In this document: positions 7,973-17,165 of the stretch, piece by piece
How the letters are laid out: every line of letters begins with the position of its first letter
Numbering within the stretch: position 1 is the first letter of the stretch
From: Marinobacter piscis
GTDB taxonomy: Bacteria > Pseudomonadota > Gammaproteobacteria > Pseudomonadales > Oleiphilaceae
NCBI RefSeq assembly: GCF_007671655.1
Contig: NZ_VCGX01000001.1
Span: 963,917-1,027,916, forward strand
Direction: 5' to 3'
Length of the DNA: 64,000 nt
Position numbers and translations under genes: made by a program
The notes under the pieces: generated by a model
Databases searched by the model: none
Told to the model about the DNA's origin: nothing
Seen by the model: only the letters and a program-made list of their open reading frames with translations

Positions 7973-10018
7973 TTATTCCGGCTTCTTGGCAACCAGTGTC
8001 AGAATGTCGTAGCTGGCAACCAGCTCGTCGTGCTGGTTGGTGACTTCAACATCCCAGGCCACAACGCCCTGTGGATGACCGTCCGGCGATGTCCGGCCCT
8101 GGTCAATCTTGCGCTTACAGGTCAGGCGGGCACGGATGGTGTCCCCCGGTGCGACCGGCTCGATAAAGCGCAGTGTGTCCAGACCGTAGTTGGCCAGTAC
8201 CGGCCCTTCGGCAGGGTGGATGAACATGCCGGCGGCTGCAGACAGCACGAAATAGCCGTGGGCAATGCGCTTGCCGAACTGACTGTTTTGCGCAGCAATT
8301 TCATCAAAGTGCATGTAGAAATGGTCGCCTGAGAGGCAGCCAAAGTTCACCAGGTCTGCCTCGGTCACCGTACGGCGGTGCGTCAGCAATGACTGGTTAA
8401 TCTGCAGGTCTTCAAAGTGATAACGGAACGGGTGCTTATCTGTCTCGAAGACTTTGGCGCCGCGGACATACTCACGGGTAACCGCAGCCAGCATGGTGGG
8501 TGAGCCCTGGATAGCCGTGCGCTGCAGGTAATGGAATACCGCACGGATACCACCCAGCTCTTCGCCACCACCGGCGCGACCCGGGCCACCGTGCTTCAGC
8601 ATCGGCAGGGGAGAACCATGGCCGGTAGACTCTTTGGCAGCTTCCGCATCCAGCAGATGCAGACGACCGTGGTAAGACGCCAGCGCCGGTGCCAGTTCGG
8701 CAACAATAGCCGGATCACGGGTAGTCACTGTGGTTACCAGTGAGCCACGACCTTTGGCAACAAGCTCAACGGCTTCGTCCAGCGTGTTGTAAGGAATGAT
8801 TGTGGCCACCGGGCCAAAGGCCTCGATGTCGTGGGCGCCGCAGCCGTTCTCGGGATTGCGGCATAGCAGAAGATGCGGCTCGATGAATGCGCCGTTCTCG
8901 GTGCCTTCGCCGGTGGGCTTGAAGGTACCGTCACCCCCAAAGACCAGCTCACTGGTTTTCAGCAGTTCCTGGATACTTCCCTTGACGTCTTCCAGCTGAT
9001 CGATGGATGCAAGTGCCCCCATGCGAACGCCTTCAACAGACGGATCACCGGTGGTGATTTTGCTCAGTCGCGCCTTGAGCTTGTCGCACACAGCCTCAAC
9101 CTGCTCCTGCGGCACCATCACCCGGCGGATCGCTGTACACTTCTGACCCGCCTTGGCAACCATTTCGCGGCCGATTTCTCGCACAAAAAGATCAAACTCT
9201 TCATGATCCGGGGTCACGTCCGGTGCCAGAACCGCACTGTTCAGTGAGTCGGCCTCGGCGTTGAACGGTATGGAGCGATGAACGATGTTGGGATGGTTGC
9301 GCAGCATCCGTGCGGTTTTGGCTGAGCCAGTGAAGGTAACCACGTCCTGCTCTTCCAGATGGTCAAACAGGTCGCCGGTGCTACCGATAATCAGCTGCAG
9401 ACTGCCTTCTGGCAGGGCACCTGATTCGTGCATGAGGCGTACGGCCAGTTCTGTCACATAACTGGTGGACGTAGCAGGCTTCACAATCGAAGGCATACCC
9501 GCCAGGAAGGTGGGGGCGAACTTTTCCAGCATACCCCACACCGGGAAGTTATAGGCGTCGATATGAATGGCTACACCGTTGCGGGGCACCATGATGTGGG
9601 TACCCGCAAAGTGATTGTTTTTACCCAGTGGCAGGACGGGGCCTTCGTGTACCACGTTGCCTGAGGGCAGTTCCCGACGCCCCATGCTGGAGTAGGAGAA
9701 CAGTGTGCCGAAGCCACCATCGATGTCGATACCATTATCGGATTTGCTGGAGCCTGTATGCATTGAAAGAGCGTAGAGCTCTTTCTTGTGCTCCTGCAGA
9801 TAGATGGCCATGGCTTTCAGTGCCAGGGCACGTTCCTGAAAATCCATGTCTTTCAGGTTTTTGCCGCCAACCGTGCGGCCGTATTCAACGGCCTTTTTGA
9901 AATCCAGAGTATCGTCGTGGGTATGCGCAACGATCTCGCCGTTGATGGCACTGGGCAGCGCTTTTGCCTGCTGCTCGCCAATCCATTCACCGGCAATAAA
10001 GCTTTTAAGAACTGACAT
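7973..10018 (-). CDS. paaZ: PaaZ, oxepin-CoA hydrolase / 3-oxo-5,6-dehydrosuberyl-CoA semialdehyde dehydrogenase
   Basis: Bifunctional ring-opening enzyme, 681 residues, same length as E. coli PaaZ. The N-terminal aldehyde dehydrogenase domain (about 1-520) has the active-site Glu255 (PFNAEADS) and Cys294 (GQKCTA), matching E256 and C295 of E. coli. The C-terminal MaoC-like hotdog hydratase (about 535-681) has the (R)-hydratase signature [13 protein letters not shown] with Asp and His. It hydrolyses oxepin-CoA to the semialdehyde and oxidises that with NADP+. It lies 20 bases after paaE on the same strand, so it is the last gene of the paaABCDEZ operon, ending at the terminator at 7921. Confidence 0.96.
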   Translation of the reverse strand: MSVLKSFIAGEWIGEQQAKALPSAINGEIVAHTHDDTLDFKKAVEYGRTVGGKNLKDMDFQERALALKAMAIYLQEHKKELYALSMHTGSSKSDNGIDIDGGFGTLFSYSSMGRRELPSGNVVHEGPVLPLGKNNHFAGTHIMVPRNGVAIHIDAYNFPVWGMLEKFAPTFLAGMPSIVKPATSTSYVTELAVRLMHESGALPEGSLQLIIGSTGDLFDHLEEQDVVTFTGSAKTARMLRNHPNIVHRSIPFNAEADSLNSAVLAPDVTPDHEEFDLFVREIGREMVAKAGQKCTAIRRVMVPQEQVEAVCDKLKARLSKITTGDPSVEGVRMGALASIDQLEDVKGSIQELLKTSELVFGGDGTFKPTGEGTENGAFIEPHLLLCRNPENGCGAHDIEAFGPVATIIPYNTLDEAVELVAKGRGSLVTTVTTRDPAIVAELAPALASYHGRLHLLDAEAAKESTGHGSPLPMLKHGGPGRAGGGEELGGIRAVFHYLQRTAIQGSPTMLAAVTREYVRGAKVFETDKHPFRYHFEDLQINQSLLTHRRTVTEADLVNFGCLSGDHFYMHFDEIAAQNSQFGKRIAHGYFVLSAAAGMFIHPAEGPVLANYGLDTLRFIEPVAPGDTIRARLTCKRKIDQGRTSPDGHPQGVVAWDVEVTNQHDELVASYDILTLVAKKPE

Positions 10019-10038
10019 CTACAAAAACTCCAGTATTA

Positions 10039-11115
10039 CTATTCGTCGTAGTCGAGGGTTACCTTGTCACTGACGGGGTAGCACTGGCATGACAGTACAT
10101 AGCCTGCTTCCACTTCGTAGTCTTCCAGCGCAAAGTTCTGGTCCATTTCCACTTCCCCTTCCACCACTTTGGCACGGCAGGTAGAGCATACGCCGGCCTT
10201 GCAGGAGAAGGGCAGGTCGGCCCCTTCTTCATTACCGGCATCAAGGATGCTCTTGGTATCTCGTACCAGGTCGAAGGTCATTGACCGGCCGTCGGCTTTG
10301 ACCGTGACGACACTGACAGCCTGCGGGTCAACCTTGGTTTCTGCGCGGTCTTTACGGGACTGAGGTACACCCCCGGCGGGGGTAAAGAGTTCGTAGTGAA
10401 CCTTTGACTTGTCCAGGCCGTGGCGGACCAGAGAGTCACGCACGGTTTCTGTCAGCATCTGCGGGCCGCACAAAAAGGCGCTGGTCAGATTTTTGGCATC
10501 GATCCAGTGATCAAACAGCTGATCACATTTTTCGGCGTCGATACGACCGTTGTACAAATCGATGTCCTGCTCTTCCCGGGTAAATATGTACACCAGGTTG
10601 AAGCGGGTCATGTATTCGTTCTTCAGGTCCTGCAGCTGGTCGCGGAACATGGTGCTGGCAGTACCCTTGTTGCCGTAGAACAGGGTGAACTGGCTTTTGG
10701 GTTCGGTTTCCAGCGTGGTTTTTATAATCGACAGAATCGGAGTGATCCCACTGCCGGCTGCCACAGCCAGGTAGTGACCTTCACGCTCAGGATCCAGGTC
10801 AATTCCGAAGGTGCCCTGGGGCGGCATCACTTCGAGCGTGGCCCCGGGCTTCAGCTGTTCGTTGGCAAAATTGGAGAAGACGCCACCTGGTACACGCTTA
10901 ACAGCAATGCGCAGTTCTTCATCATTCACACTGGAGCAAATGGAATAGGTGCGACGCACCTCTTCACCGTCCATCTTGGTCCGCACCACAATGTGCTGAC
11001 CTTGCTTGTACTTGAATTTATCTGCCACATCTTCGGGCAGATCAAAGCACAGGGATACGGCGTTTCTTGTTTCTGGCGTAACCTCTTTGAGAGGCAGCGA
11101 GTAGAATTTGTTCAT
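10039..11115 (-). CDS. paaE: PaaE, phenylacetyl-CoA epoxidase reductase subunit
   Basis: Electron-transfer subunit, 358 residues. N-terminal FAD-binding ferredoxin reductase domain (RTYSICSS, about 55-62), central NAD(P)H domain (AAGSGITPILSI, about 118-130; FLCGPQMLTE, about 220), C-terminal plant-type 2Fe-2S domain with Cys spacing PFSCKAGVCSTC and a final Cys in VLSC (about 307-346). It passes electrons from NADPH to the di-iron centre of PaaA. Start ATG 11115 is chosen. The open frame continues upstream to 11268, but that would overlap paaD, which starts its own frame there. Thirteen bases after paaD. Confidence 0.95.
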   Translation of the reverse strand: MNKFYSLPLKEVTPETRNAVSLCFDLPEDVADKFKYKQGQHIVVRTKMDGEEVRRTYSICSSVNDEELRIAVKRVPGGVFSNFANEQLKPGATLEVMPPQGTFGIDLDPEREGHYLAVAAGSGITPILSIIKTTLETEPKSQFTLFYGNKGTASTMFRDQLQDLKNEYMTRFNLVYIFTREEQDIDLYNGRIDAEKCDQLFDHWIDAKNLTSAFLCGPQMLTETVRDSLVRHGLDKSKVHYELFTPAGGVPQSRKDRAETKVDPQAVSVVTVKADGRSMTFDLVRDTKSILDAGNEEGADLPFSCKAGVCSTCRAKVVEGEVEMDQNFALEDYEVEAGYVLSCQCYPVSDKVTLDYDE

Positions 11116-11128
11116 GATCGTATCGGCT

Positions 11129-11686
11129 CTATATGCATTTGAAGTAGTCGAAAGGCTCCCGGCAATCAAGGCAGCGATAAAGCGCCTTACAGGCAGTTGA
11201 GCCGAATTCGCTGATGCGTTCAGTGTGTTCGCTGCCGCAGAGTGGGCAGGCGATGACCTCATCGACACCCAGCAGGCTCATTTTGCTGGCATTGCCCTTG
11301 GGCGGAGCTATGCCAAATGCCCGGAGTTTTTCCCGGCCTTCTTCGGTTATCCAGTCTGTGGTCCAGGCCGGCGTCAGCACCCGGTTAATCTGTGGGTCGC
11401 GGATGCCGGCAGCACGCATGGCTTCGACAACCAGCTCTTCAATAAGCTCGGTTGCCGGGCAGCCGGAGTAGGTAGGCGTAACGTCTATGGTCAGATGTTT
11501 GCCGTCCCAGTCCACGCGGCGAATAATGCCAAGCTCGACCACACTGACGGCGGGCACCTCCGGGTCTTTGACGTTATCCAGCAATTCCCAGATTGCTTCC
11601 TCTGTCAGCAGTTCGGGCCGGGCGTTTGCCGGTACCCGGTCGCTGGCGATCAGTATGTCTACAGACGATGGTTCACGTTCAATCAC
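11129..11686 (-). CDS. paaD: PaaD, Fe-S/metal maturation factor of the phenylacetyl-CoA epoxidase
   Basis: 185-residue MIP18/DUF59-family protein. The N-terminal domain (about 20-110) has DVKDPEVPAVSVVELGI and the conserved YSGCPAT cysteine motif. The C-terminus is a Cys-rich zinc-ribbon type tail: CPLCGSEH ... CKALYRCLDCREPF. PaaD is needed for epoxidase activity in E. coli, probably in cofactor assembly, and is not a stable subunit. Located between paaC and paaE in the usual paaABCDE order. Confidence 0.95.
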   Translation of the reverse strand: MIEREPSSVDILIASDRVPANARPELLTEEAIWELLDNVKDPEVPAVSVVELGIIRRVDWDGKHLTIDVTPTYSGCPATELIEELVVEAMRAAGIRDPQINRVLTPAWTTDWITEEGREKLRAFGIAPPKGNASKMSLLGVDEVIACPLCGSEHTERISEFGSTACKALYRCLDCREPFDYFKCI

Positions 11687-11718
11687 CGGAGGTACTCCTC
11701 TATATCAGTCAGACCGGC

Positions 11719-12483
11719 TTACCAGGTTGTCGCATCCGGATAGGCGCGAGGCAGAAACTGCATCACGGCCAGGAGGTGGCCCAGGTGTTCGGTGTGCTCA
11801 CCACGCTTACCACCCATATACATCCAGGCGTCTTCAGCGCCAGGTGTGACGGTGGCCTGAGCGGCGACTTCACGCACCATGCCGAGCCAATCCTGTTTCA
11901 GTTGCTCAGGATCCGGGCCGATACCCGCCTTGAACATGGCGTGGTCAACCTCATCCGGAGTAATCAGTTCGCCGGTGAAACGCCACAGAATATCGAAGGC
12001 ATCCTGCATGCGACGGTGACTTTCTTCTGTGCCGTCACCCATACGCTTGACCCACTCGGAAGAGCGGCGCAGATGGTAAGTGGCTTCTTTAACGGCCTTG
12101 GCAGCAATGGTAGCGATACGCTCATCACTGGCGTTCACCAGAGCTTTCAGGGTGAAGTAGTGCCAGACATCAAAGAAAAACTGGCGCGCGATCGTAACGG
12201 CGTAGTCTTCATTAGGCTGTTCTACCATCAACAGGTTGCGATACTCGTGCGCATCCCGCAGAAAAACCAGGTTGTCCGCATCGCGGCCGTCGTTGATCAG
12301 TTCGGCGGCGTACTCATACCAGTTCCGCGCCTGACCGATCAGGTCAAGCGCTACGTTGGTTGACGCCAGCTCTTCTTCCAGGGCCGGGGCCTTGCCAACC
12401 AGCTCACTCAGGCGCTGACCCAGAATGATGTCGGAGTCGGCAAGGCGGAGCAGATATTCCTGTAATGCTTGTTGCTGTGTCAT
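11719..12483 (-). CDS. paaC: PaaC, structural subunit of phenylacetyl-CoA epoxidase
   Basis: 254 residues, mainly helical ferritin-like fold, family-typical length. Recognised by LADSDIILGQRLSELVG at the N-terminus, LDLIGQARNWYEYA (about 50-63) and the HLRRSSEWVKRMGDGTEESH stretch (about 140-160). PaaC is the catalytically silent paralogue of PaaA that supports the PaaAC heterodimer. Start ATG 12483 matches the usual MTQQQ-type N-terminus. A longer frame to 12621 would overlap paaB. It follows paaB by 10 bases. Confidence 0.95.
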   Translation of the reverse strand: MTQQQALQEYLLRLADSDIILGQRLSELVGKAPALEEELASTNVALDLIGQARNWYEYAAELINDGRDADNLVFLRDAHEYRNLLMVEQPNEDYAVTIARQFFFDVWHYFTLKALVNASDERIATIAAKAVKEATYHLRRSSEWVKRMGDGTEESHRRMQDAFDILWRFTGELITPDEVDHAMFKAGIGPDPEQLKQDWLGMVREVAAQATVTPGAEDAWMYMGGKRGEHTEHLGHLLAVMQFLPRAYPDATTW

Positions 12484-12493
12484 TGGGTGCTCC

Positions 12494-12775
12494 TTACATG
12501 TGCCCGACTTCGTCAGGCAGCTTGTAGAACGAAGCGTGCCGGTAAATTTTGTCTTCGGATGGATCGAACAGGATTTCTTTCTCATCCGACGCCGAGGCCG
12601 TAATGGTTTCGGAAGGGACAACCCAGATACTTACCCCTTCGTTACGACGGGTGTACAGCTCACGGGCGTTCTCCATGGCCATTTCGTTGTCGGCAGCGTG
12701 TACGCTGCCGACATGTTTGTGGTTAAGGCCGTGCTTACTGCGAACGAAAACTTCGTAAAGGCGCCATTCAGACAT
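12494..12775 (-). CDS. paaB: PaaB, bridging subunit of phenylacetyl-CoA epoxidase
   Basis: 93-residue small subunit. The N-terminus MSEWRLYEVFVRSKHGLNHKH and the later HVGSVHAADNEMAMENARE are typical of PaaB, which links PaaAC dimers into the active multimer. The upstream in-frame extension to 12850 is rejected because it enters paaA. Eight codons before the stop the sequence reads YKLPDEVGHM, also family-typical. Located 14 bases after paaA. Confidence 0.95.
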   Translation of the reverse strand: MSEWRLYEVFVRSKHGLNHKHVGSVHAADNEMAMENARELYTRRNEGVSIWVVPSETITASASDEKEILFDPSEDKIYRHASFYKLPDEVGHM

Positions 12776-12789
12776 TGCTCTCTCTCCTG

Positions 12790-13779
12790 TTATGCGGCGT
12801 CGCGCTGTTGTTTTTTGGCGGCATAGGCAACGGCTGCATCCCGTACCCAAGCACCTTCATCAATGGCTTTGCGGCGAGTACCGATACGTTCACGGTTACA
12901 GGGGCCGTTGCCTTTAAGAACGTCGTAAAACTCTTTCCAGTTGATCTCGCCAAAGTCGTAGTGGCCGGTTTCTTCGTTCCACTTCAGATCCGGGTCTGGT
13001 GCTGTGCAGCCCAGGAACTCCAGCTGAGGTACTGTCTGGTCAATAAACATCTGGCGCAGCTCGTCGTTACTCTTGCGCTTGATTTTCCAGACCATGGACT
13101 GTTGCGAGTTGGGGGACTCGTCATCATGGGGACCGAACATCATCAGCGCCGGCCACCAAAGACGGTTAATGGCATCCTGTACCATATCCTTCTGCTCCTG
13201 CGTGCCTTCACGCATCATGTCCAGAAGAATCTGGTAACCCTGGCGCTGGTGGAAGCTCTCTTCCTTACAGATGCGGACCATGGCGCGGGAATAGGGGCCA
13301 TAGGAAGTACGCTGCAGTACCACCTGGTTCACAATGGCTGCGCCATCAACCAGCCAGCCCACTGCGCCCATGTCGGCCCAGTTGAGCGTCGGATAGTTAA
13401 AGATGCTTGAGTACTTGGCTTTGCCATCGTGCAGCTTCTGGATTTCTTCGTCGCGATCGGCGCCCAGAGTTTCCATGGCGCTGTACAGGTACAGGCCGTG
13501 GCCTGCTTCGTCCTGGATCTTGGCCATCAGCTGCAGTTTGCGCTTCAGGGTAGGCGCACGGGTAACCCAGTTGCCTTCCGGCAGCATGCCGACAATTTCT
13601 GAGTGGGCATGCTGGGAGATCTGGCGAACCAGTGTTTTGCGGTAGCCTTCCGGCATCCAGTTCTTGGCTTCAATTTTCGTTTCGGCATCAATTTTCTCCT
13701 GGAAATCTCTCTCTTCGGGAGACATTTCTTCCAGGGTTTTGAGGCGCTTTGTACCGGTATCAACCATTTGTGCGTACAT
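12790..13779 (-). CDS. paaA: PaaA, catalytic di-iron subunit of phenylacetyl-CoA epoxidase
   Basis: 329 residues, the length of Pseudomonas PaaA. A ferritin-like di-iron monooxygenase that inserts one O2 atom across the ring of phenylacetyl-CoA to give the 1,2-epoxide. Iron-ligand segments are visible: [14 protein letters not shown] (ExxH, about 118-128) and [13 protein letters not shown] (ExxH, about 202-212). Start ATG 13779 has a strong GGAGAG ribosome site; the frame is open 15 codons further up, but without one. First gene of the paaABCDEZ operon, driven by the operator-promoter at 13861-13907. Confidence 0.96.
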   Translation of the reverse strand: MYAQMVDTGTKRLKTLEEMSPEERDFQEKIDAETKIEAKNWMPEGYRKTLVRQISQHAHSEIVGMLPEGNWVTRAPTLKRKLQLMAKIQDEAGHGLYLYSAMETLGADRDEEIQKLHDGKAKYSSIFNYPTLNWADMGAVGWLVDGAAIVNQVVLQRTSYGPYSRAMVRICKEESFHQRQGYQILLDMMREGTQEQKDMVQDAINRLWWPALMMFGPHDDESPNSQQSMVWKIKRKSNDELRQMFIDQTVPQLEFLGCTAPDPDLKWNEETGHYDFGEINWKEFYDVLKGNGPCNRERIGTRRKAIDEGAWVRDAAVAYAAKKQQRDAA

Positions 13780-13860
13780 AACTCTCTCCGAGTCTGGCTT
13801 GTTTTTAATCTGCTCTAGGCGCATAGCAGTGCACTGTGAACTGTCACAGGCATTAACTTC

Positions 13861-13907
13861 ATAGTATATGATACTGAATAAATATCAATGAAAGCTATTC
13901 TGTATCA
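13861..13907 (-). promoter_or_regulatory. Predicted PaaX operator and paaA promoter
   Basis: TGATAC (13869-13874) and GTATCA (13902-13907), 27 bases apart, a perfect inverted pair. On the minus strand a promoter TTGATA (13888-13883), 16-base spacer, TACTAT (13866-13861) lies over it, with the downstream half-site inside the spacer. The paaA start is about 80 bases further. The layout matches the site at 2413. Confidence 0.75.
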
Positions 13908-14007
13908 TGTTGAGGTTTAAGACTTTTGTCGTATCTTTAAGTGATTGAAAATTAAACAAACTGGTTATGGTATTAAGAAATGCTTTTGAGTTTTCTAAAA
14001 GGGAAGA

Positions 14008-14050
14008 AAAAATAAATCGTTGGTAAGAGGTGTTGTGTACACCCCTTACC
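14008..14050 (-). terminator. Terminator after paaK
   Basis: Twelve-bp stem with one mismatch (14022-14033 and 14039-14050), five-base loop, 12 bases past the paaK stop. On the minus strand it is followed after a few bases by a TTATTTTTTCTT tract. It separates the paaFGHIJK unit from paaABCDEZ, so the latter needs its own promoter. Confidence 0.8.
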
Positions 14051-14061
14051 AGCTGAAGGCT

Positions 14062-15369
14062 TTAGTCTTTACGACGGTCAAATACGTGCTTGGCCTTGCC
14101 CTCAGAGCGGCTCAGGGTCCCTGAGTCCATAACCTGCACGCGGGTGCTGATGCCAATGTAGGATTTGATGTGATGGCTCAACTCTTTGGCCGCATTCTCT
14201 TTGGTGATTTCGCCCTCTGCTCCCGGCTTCAGTTCAACCCGGATATCCACGAAGTCCAGGTTGCCTTTCTTGTACACTTCAATTTCATAGTAAGGTGCCA
14301 GGGCACGGCACTTCAGTACCTGTTCTTCAATCTGGCTGGGGAACAGGTTGACCCCGCGAACAATCAGCATGTCGTCGCTGCGACCTGTGATTTTGTCGAT
14401 GCGGCGCATCGGGCGGGCAGTGCCCGGCAGCAAACGGGTAAGATCGCGGGTACGGTAGCGCAGAACCGGCATGGCTACCTTGGTGAGTGAGGTGAATACC
14501 AGTTCGCCGTACTCACCATCGGGCAATACTTCGCCCGTGTCCGGATTGATGATTTCCGGGTAGAAGTGGTCTTCCCAGATGGTAGGACCGTCTTTGGTTT
14601 CCAGGCATTCCATACCCACACCCGGGCCCATGACTTCGGACAGGCCATAGATATCCAGTGCCTGGATACCCAGGCGCTCTTCAAGCTCCGAACGCATGCT
14701 GTCGGTCCAGGGCTCAGCACCAAAAATACCCAGCCGCAATGGCAGTTTTTTGGGGTCAATGCCCTGGCGGTCCAGCTCGTCGGCAATGTTCAGCATATAG
14801 GAAGGCGTGACCATAATAAGGTCGGGCTCAAAATCACTGATCAACTGTACCTGCTTTTCCGTCTGTCCACCTGACATGGGAATAACCGTGCAGCCGAGGC
14901 GCTCAGCGCCATAGTGGGCACCCAGGCCACCCGTGAACAGGCCGTATCCGTAAGCAATATGAATCTTGTCGCCAGAGCTGCCGCCGCCGGCACGGATTGA
15001 ACGTGCAACAATGTCGGCCCAGGTTTCAATGTCGCCTTTGGTGTAGCCGACAACGGTGGGCTTGCCGGTAGTACCACTGGAAGCGTGTACCCGCACGACC
15101 TTTTTCATGGGCACAGCAAACATGCCGAACGGGTAATGGTCCCGCAGGTTATCTTTGGCCGTGAAGGGAATCTTGGAAATGTCTTCCAGTGTGTTGATGT
15201 CCATTGGCTTCAGGCCAATGGTATCAAACGCATTACGGTAAAAGGGCACGTTGGTGTAGGCGTGCCAGACACTCCAGCGCAGGCGCTGAAGCTGCTCATG
15301 GCGAAGTTCGTCCACGCTGGCGGTTTCCATCCGGTCCAGCTTGCCGAGTTTATGCATGGGTAGGCTCAT
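14062..15369 (-). CDS. paaK: PaaK, phenylacetate-CoA ligase
   Basis: 435 residues, family-typical length. AMP-forming ligase that makes phenylacetyl-CoA from phenylacetate, ATP and CoA, producing the inducer of the pathway. Motifs: P-loop VHASSGTTGKPTVVGYTKGD (about 95-114), DIYGLSEVMGPGV (about 237-249), YRTRDLTRLLPG (about 310), C-terminal GRSDDMLIVRGVNLFPSQIEE region. Start ATG 15369 has AGGAAA upstream; the frame opens to 15411 without a better start. It is the last gene of the paaFGHIJK operon, 93 bases after paaJ. Confidence 0.96.
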   Translation of the reverse strand: MSLPMHKLGKLDRMETASVDELRHEQLQRLRWSVWHAYTNVPFYRNAFDTIGLKPMDINTLEDISKIPFTAKDNLRDHYPFGMFAVPMKKVVRVHASSGTTGKPTVVGYTKGDIETWADIVARSIRAGGGSSGDKIHIAYGYGLFTGGLGAHYGAERLGCTVIPMSGGQTEKQVQLISDFEPDLIMVTPSYMLNIADELDRQGIDPKKLPLRLGIFGAEPWTDSMRSELEERLGIQALDIYGLSEVMGPGVGMECLETKDGPTIWEDHFYPEIINPDTGEVLPDGEYGELVFTSLTKVAMPVLRYRTRDLTRLLPGTARPMRRIDKITGRSDDMLIVRGVNLFPSQIEEQVLKCRALAPYYEIEVYKKGNLDFVDIRVELKPGAEGEITKENAAKELSHHIKSYIGISTRVQVMDSGTLSRSEGKAKHVFDRRKD

Positions 15370-15462
15370 AACGATTTCCTGCTTTGTTCTTGTTGGCCCG
15401 GCGTGCGGCACCGGACCAGTGTCAGTTTGTGATGTGGGCCCGGCGAAGCCGGACCGGTGTTG

Positions 15463-16710
15463 TTATTCCGCTGTGTCAGTGCGCTCGATGATCATGGCGA
15501 TACCCTGGCCTACACCAATGCACATGGTGCACAGGGCATAACGTGCACTCTGACCTTGCTGGTGGCGACGCTCCAGCTCATTCAGCGCGGTAGTGACAAG
15601 ACGTGCGCCGCTCATGCCCAGAGGGTGGCCTAGAGCAATTGCACCGCCGTTGGGGTTCACGTGCTCGGCATCGTCGGGCAGGCCCAGGTCGCGAAGCACG
15701 GCCAGTGCCTGGGCGGCAAAGGCTTCGTTGAGCTCAATCACATCCATATCCGCCAGCTCCAAGCCCGCGGTTTTCAGAACCTTGCGGGTGGCCGGCGCCG
15801 GGCCCATGCCCATAATGCGGGGCTCAACACCGGCTGTAGCCATGGCCACAACCCGTGCGCGGGGCTTGAGGTTGTGTTGTTTCAGAGCGTCGCCACTGGC
15901 AAGCAACAGGGCGCAGGCGCCGTCGTTTACACCGGATGCGTTACCGGCGGTGACGGTACCGTTGTCACGGAAGGGGGTTCCCAGTCCGGCAAGCTTTTCC
16001 AGGCTGGTTTCCCGCGGATGTTCATCCGTATCGACAATGAGCGGATCCTGTTTACGGCGGGGAACACTCACCGGCACAATTTCGCTGGCAAAAAAGCCGG
16101 CGTTGCGGGCGGCTGCCGTACGCTGCTGGCTGCGCAGAGCAAAGGCATCCTGGTCTTCACGGGAAATGTTGAAGTCGGCCGCCACGTTCTCAGCGGTTTC
16201 CGGCATGGAGTCAATGCCGTACTGCTTCTTCAGAACCGGGTTCACAAAGCGCCAGCCAATGGTAGTGTCGAACAACTCGGCCTTGCGGCTGAACCCGGAT
16301 TCGGCCTTGCCCATCACAAACGGCGCCCGGGACATAGACTCTACGCCGCCGGCCAGCATCAGGTTGGTTTCGCCGGTACGCAGTGCGCGGGCAGCGCTGC
16401 CGATGGCGTCCATTCCGGAGCCGCACAGCCGGTTAATGGTGCTGCCGGGTACGTCTACAGGCAGTCCGGCCAGCAGCAGTGACATGCGGGCCACGTCCCG
16501 GTTGTCCTCGCCGGCCTGGTTGGCACAGCCGTAAAGCACATCGTCTACGGCGGCCCAGTCAAGGTCGCTGTAGCGGTCTTTCAGGGCTTTCATGGGAATG
16601 GCACCCAGGTCGTCTGCGCGGACCGTTGAGAGGGAGCCACCGTAACGGCCTACGGGTGTACGTACAGCGTCTACTATGTAGGCATTTTCAAGGTGTTTTT
16701 CGTTGCTCAT
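15463..16710 (-). CDS. paaJ: PaaJ, 3-oxoadipyl-CoA / 3-oxo-5,6-dehydrosuberyl-CoA thiolase
   Basis: 415-residue thiolase of the PcaF/PaaJ type, a little longer than the usual 400. Catalytic nucleophile Cys in [13 protein letters not shown] (about residue 95), His in [18 protein letters not shown] (about 365) and second Cys in [12 protein letters not shown] (about 395). It cleaves two pathway 3-oxoacyl-CoA intermediates, giving acetyl-CoA and finally succinyl-CoA. The start overlaps the paaI stop by four bases (ATGA), so translation is coupled. Confidence 0.94.
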   Translation of the reverse strand: MSNEKHLENAYIVDAVRTPVGRYGGSLSTVRADDLGAIPMKALKDRYSDLDWAAVDDVLYGCANQAGEDNRDVARMSLLLAGLPVDVPGSTINRLCGSGMDAIGSAARALRTGETNLMLAGGVESMSRAPFVMGKAESGFSRKAELFDTTIGWRFVNPVLKKQYGIDSMPETAENVAADFNISREDQDAFALRSQQRTAAARNAGFFASEIVPVSVPRRKQDPLIVDTDEHPRETSLEKLAGLGTPFRDNGTVTAGNASGVNDGACALLLASGDALKQHNLKPRARVVAMATAGVEPRIMGMGPAPATRKVLKTAGLELADMDVIELNEAFAAQALAVLRDLGLPDDAEHVNPNGGAIALGHPLGMSGARLVTTALNELERRHQQGQSARYALCTMCIGVGQGIAMIIERTDTAE

Positions 16711-17165
16711 TGATCGTTCTCCGACTGGATGACTTCGCCACGTACCTGATAGGACTTGCCGCGAAACAGGGCGATAACATGGCCGTCCTGGTTGGTGAGG
16801 GTTATATCGTATACACCGGTGCGGTTGCCGCGTGACTGCTCAACCGCGGTGGCAGTCAGCACGTCACCTTCACGGGCACCAAGCATATACTCGATGGAAC
16901 AGCCCGATGCCACTGTTGCCTTGTTATAGCTATTGCAAGCGAAGGCAAAAGCAGAGTCAGCAAGGGTAAACAGGTAACCACCATGGCAGGAGCCGTGCCC
17001 CTGGATCATGATACTGGTGACTGGCATGGTGACCGTAGCCTTACCCGGGGATACGTGGGTGATTTCCATTCCCAGGTTACGACTGGCTTCATCCCGCGCG
17101 TACATGGACTCAGCGCAGTCCTGTGCCAGTTTTTGGGCTTCGGGTGACTGGTGCTCGTTGCTCAT
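16707..17165 (-). CDS. paaI: PaaI, hydroxyphenylacetyl-CoA thioesterase
   Basis: 152-residue hotdog-fold thioesterase. Shows [23 protein letters not shown] (about 52-74) with the catalytic Asp of the PaaI clade. PaaI hydrolyses ring-hydroxylated phenylacetyl-CoAs and so rescues CoA trapped in dead-end products. Start ATG 17165 overlaps the paaH stop by four bases. An upstream extension to 17297 lies inside paaH and is rejected. Confidence 0.94.
   Translation of the reverse strand: MSNEHQSPEAQKLAQDCAESMYARDEASRNLGMEITHVSPGKATVTMPVTSIMIQGHGSCHGGYLFTLADSAFAFACNSYNKATVASGCSIEYMLGAREGDVLTATAVEQSRGNRTGVYDITLTNQDGHVIALFRGKSYQVRGEVIQSENDQ

Noticed and set aside
11116..11268. N-terminal extension of PaaE
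   Set aside because: Would overlap paaD in another frame; the family-type N-terminus MNKFYSLPL begins at 11115.
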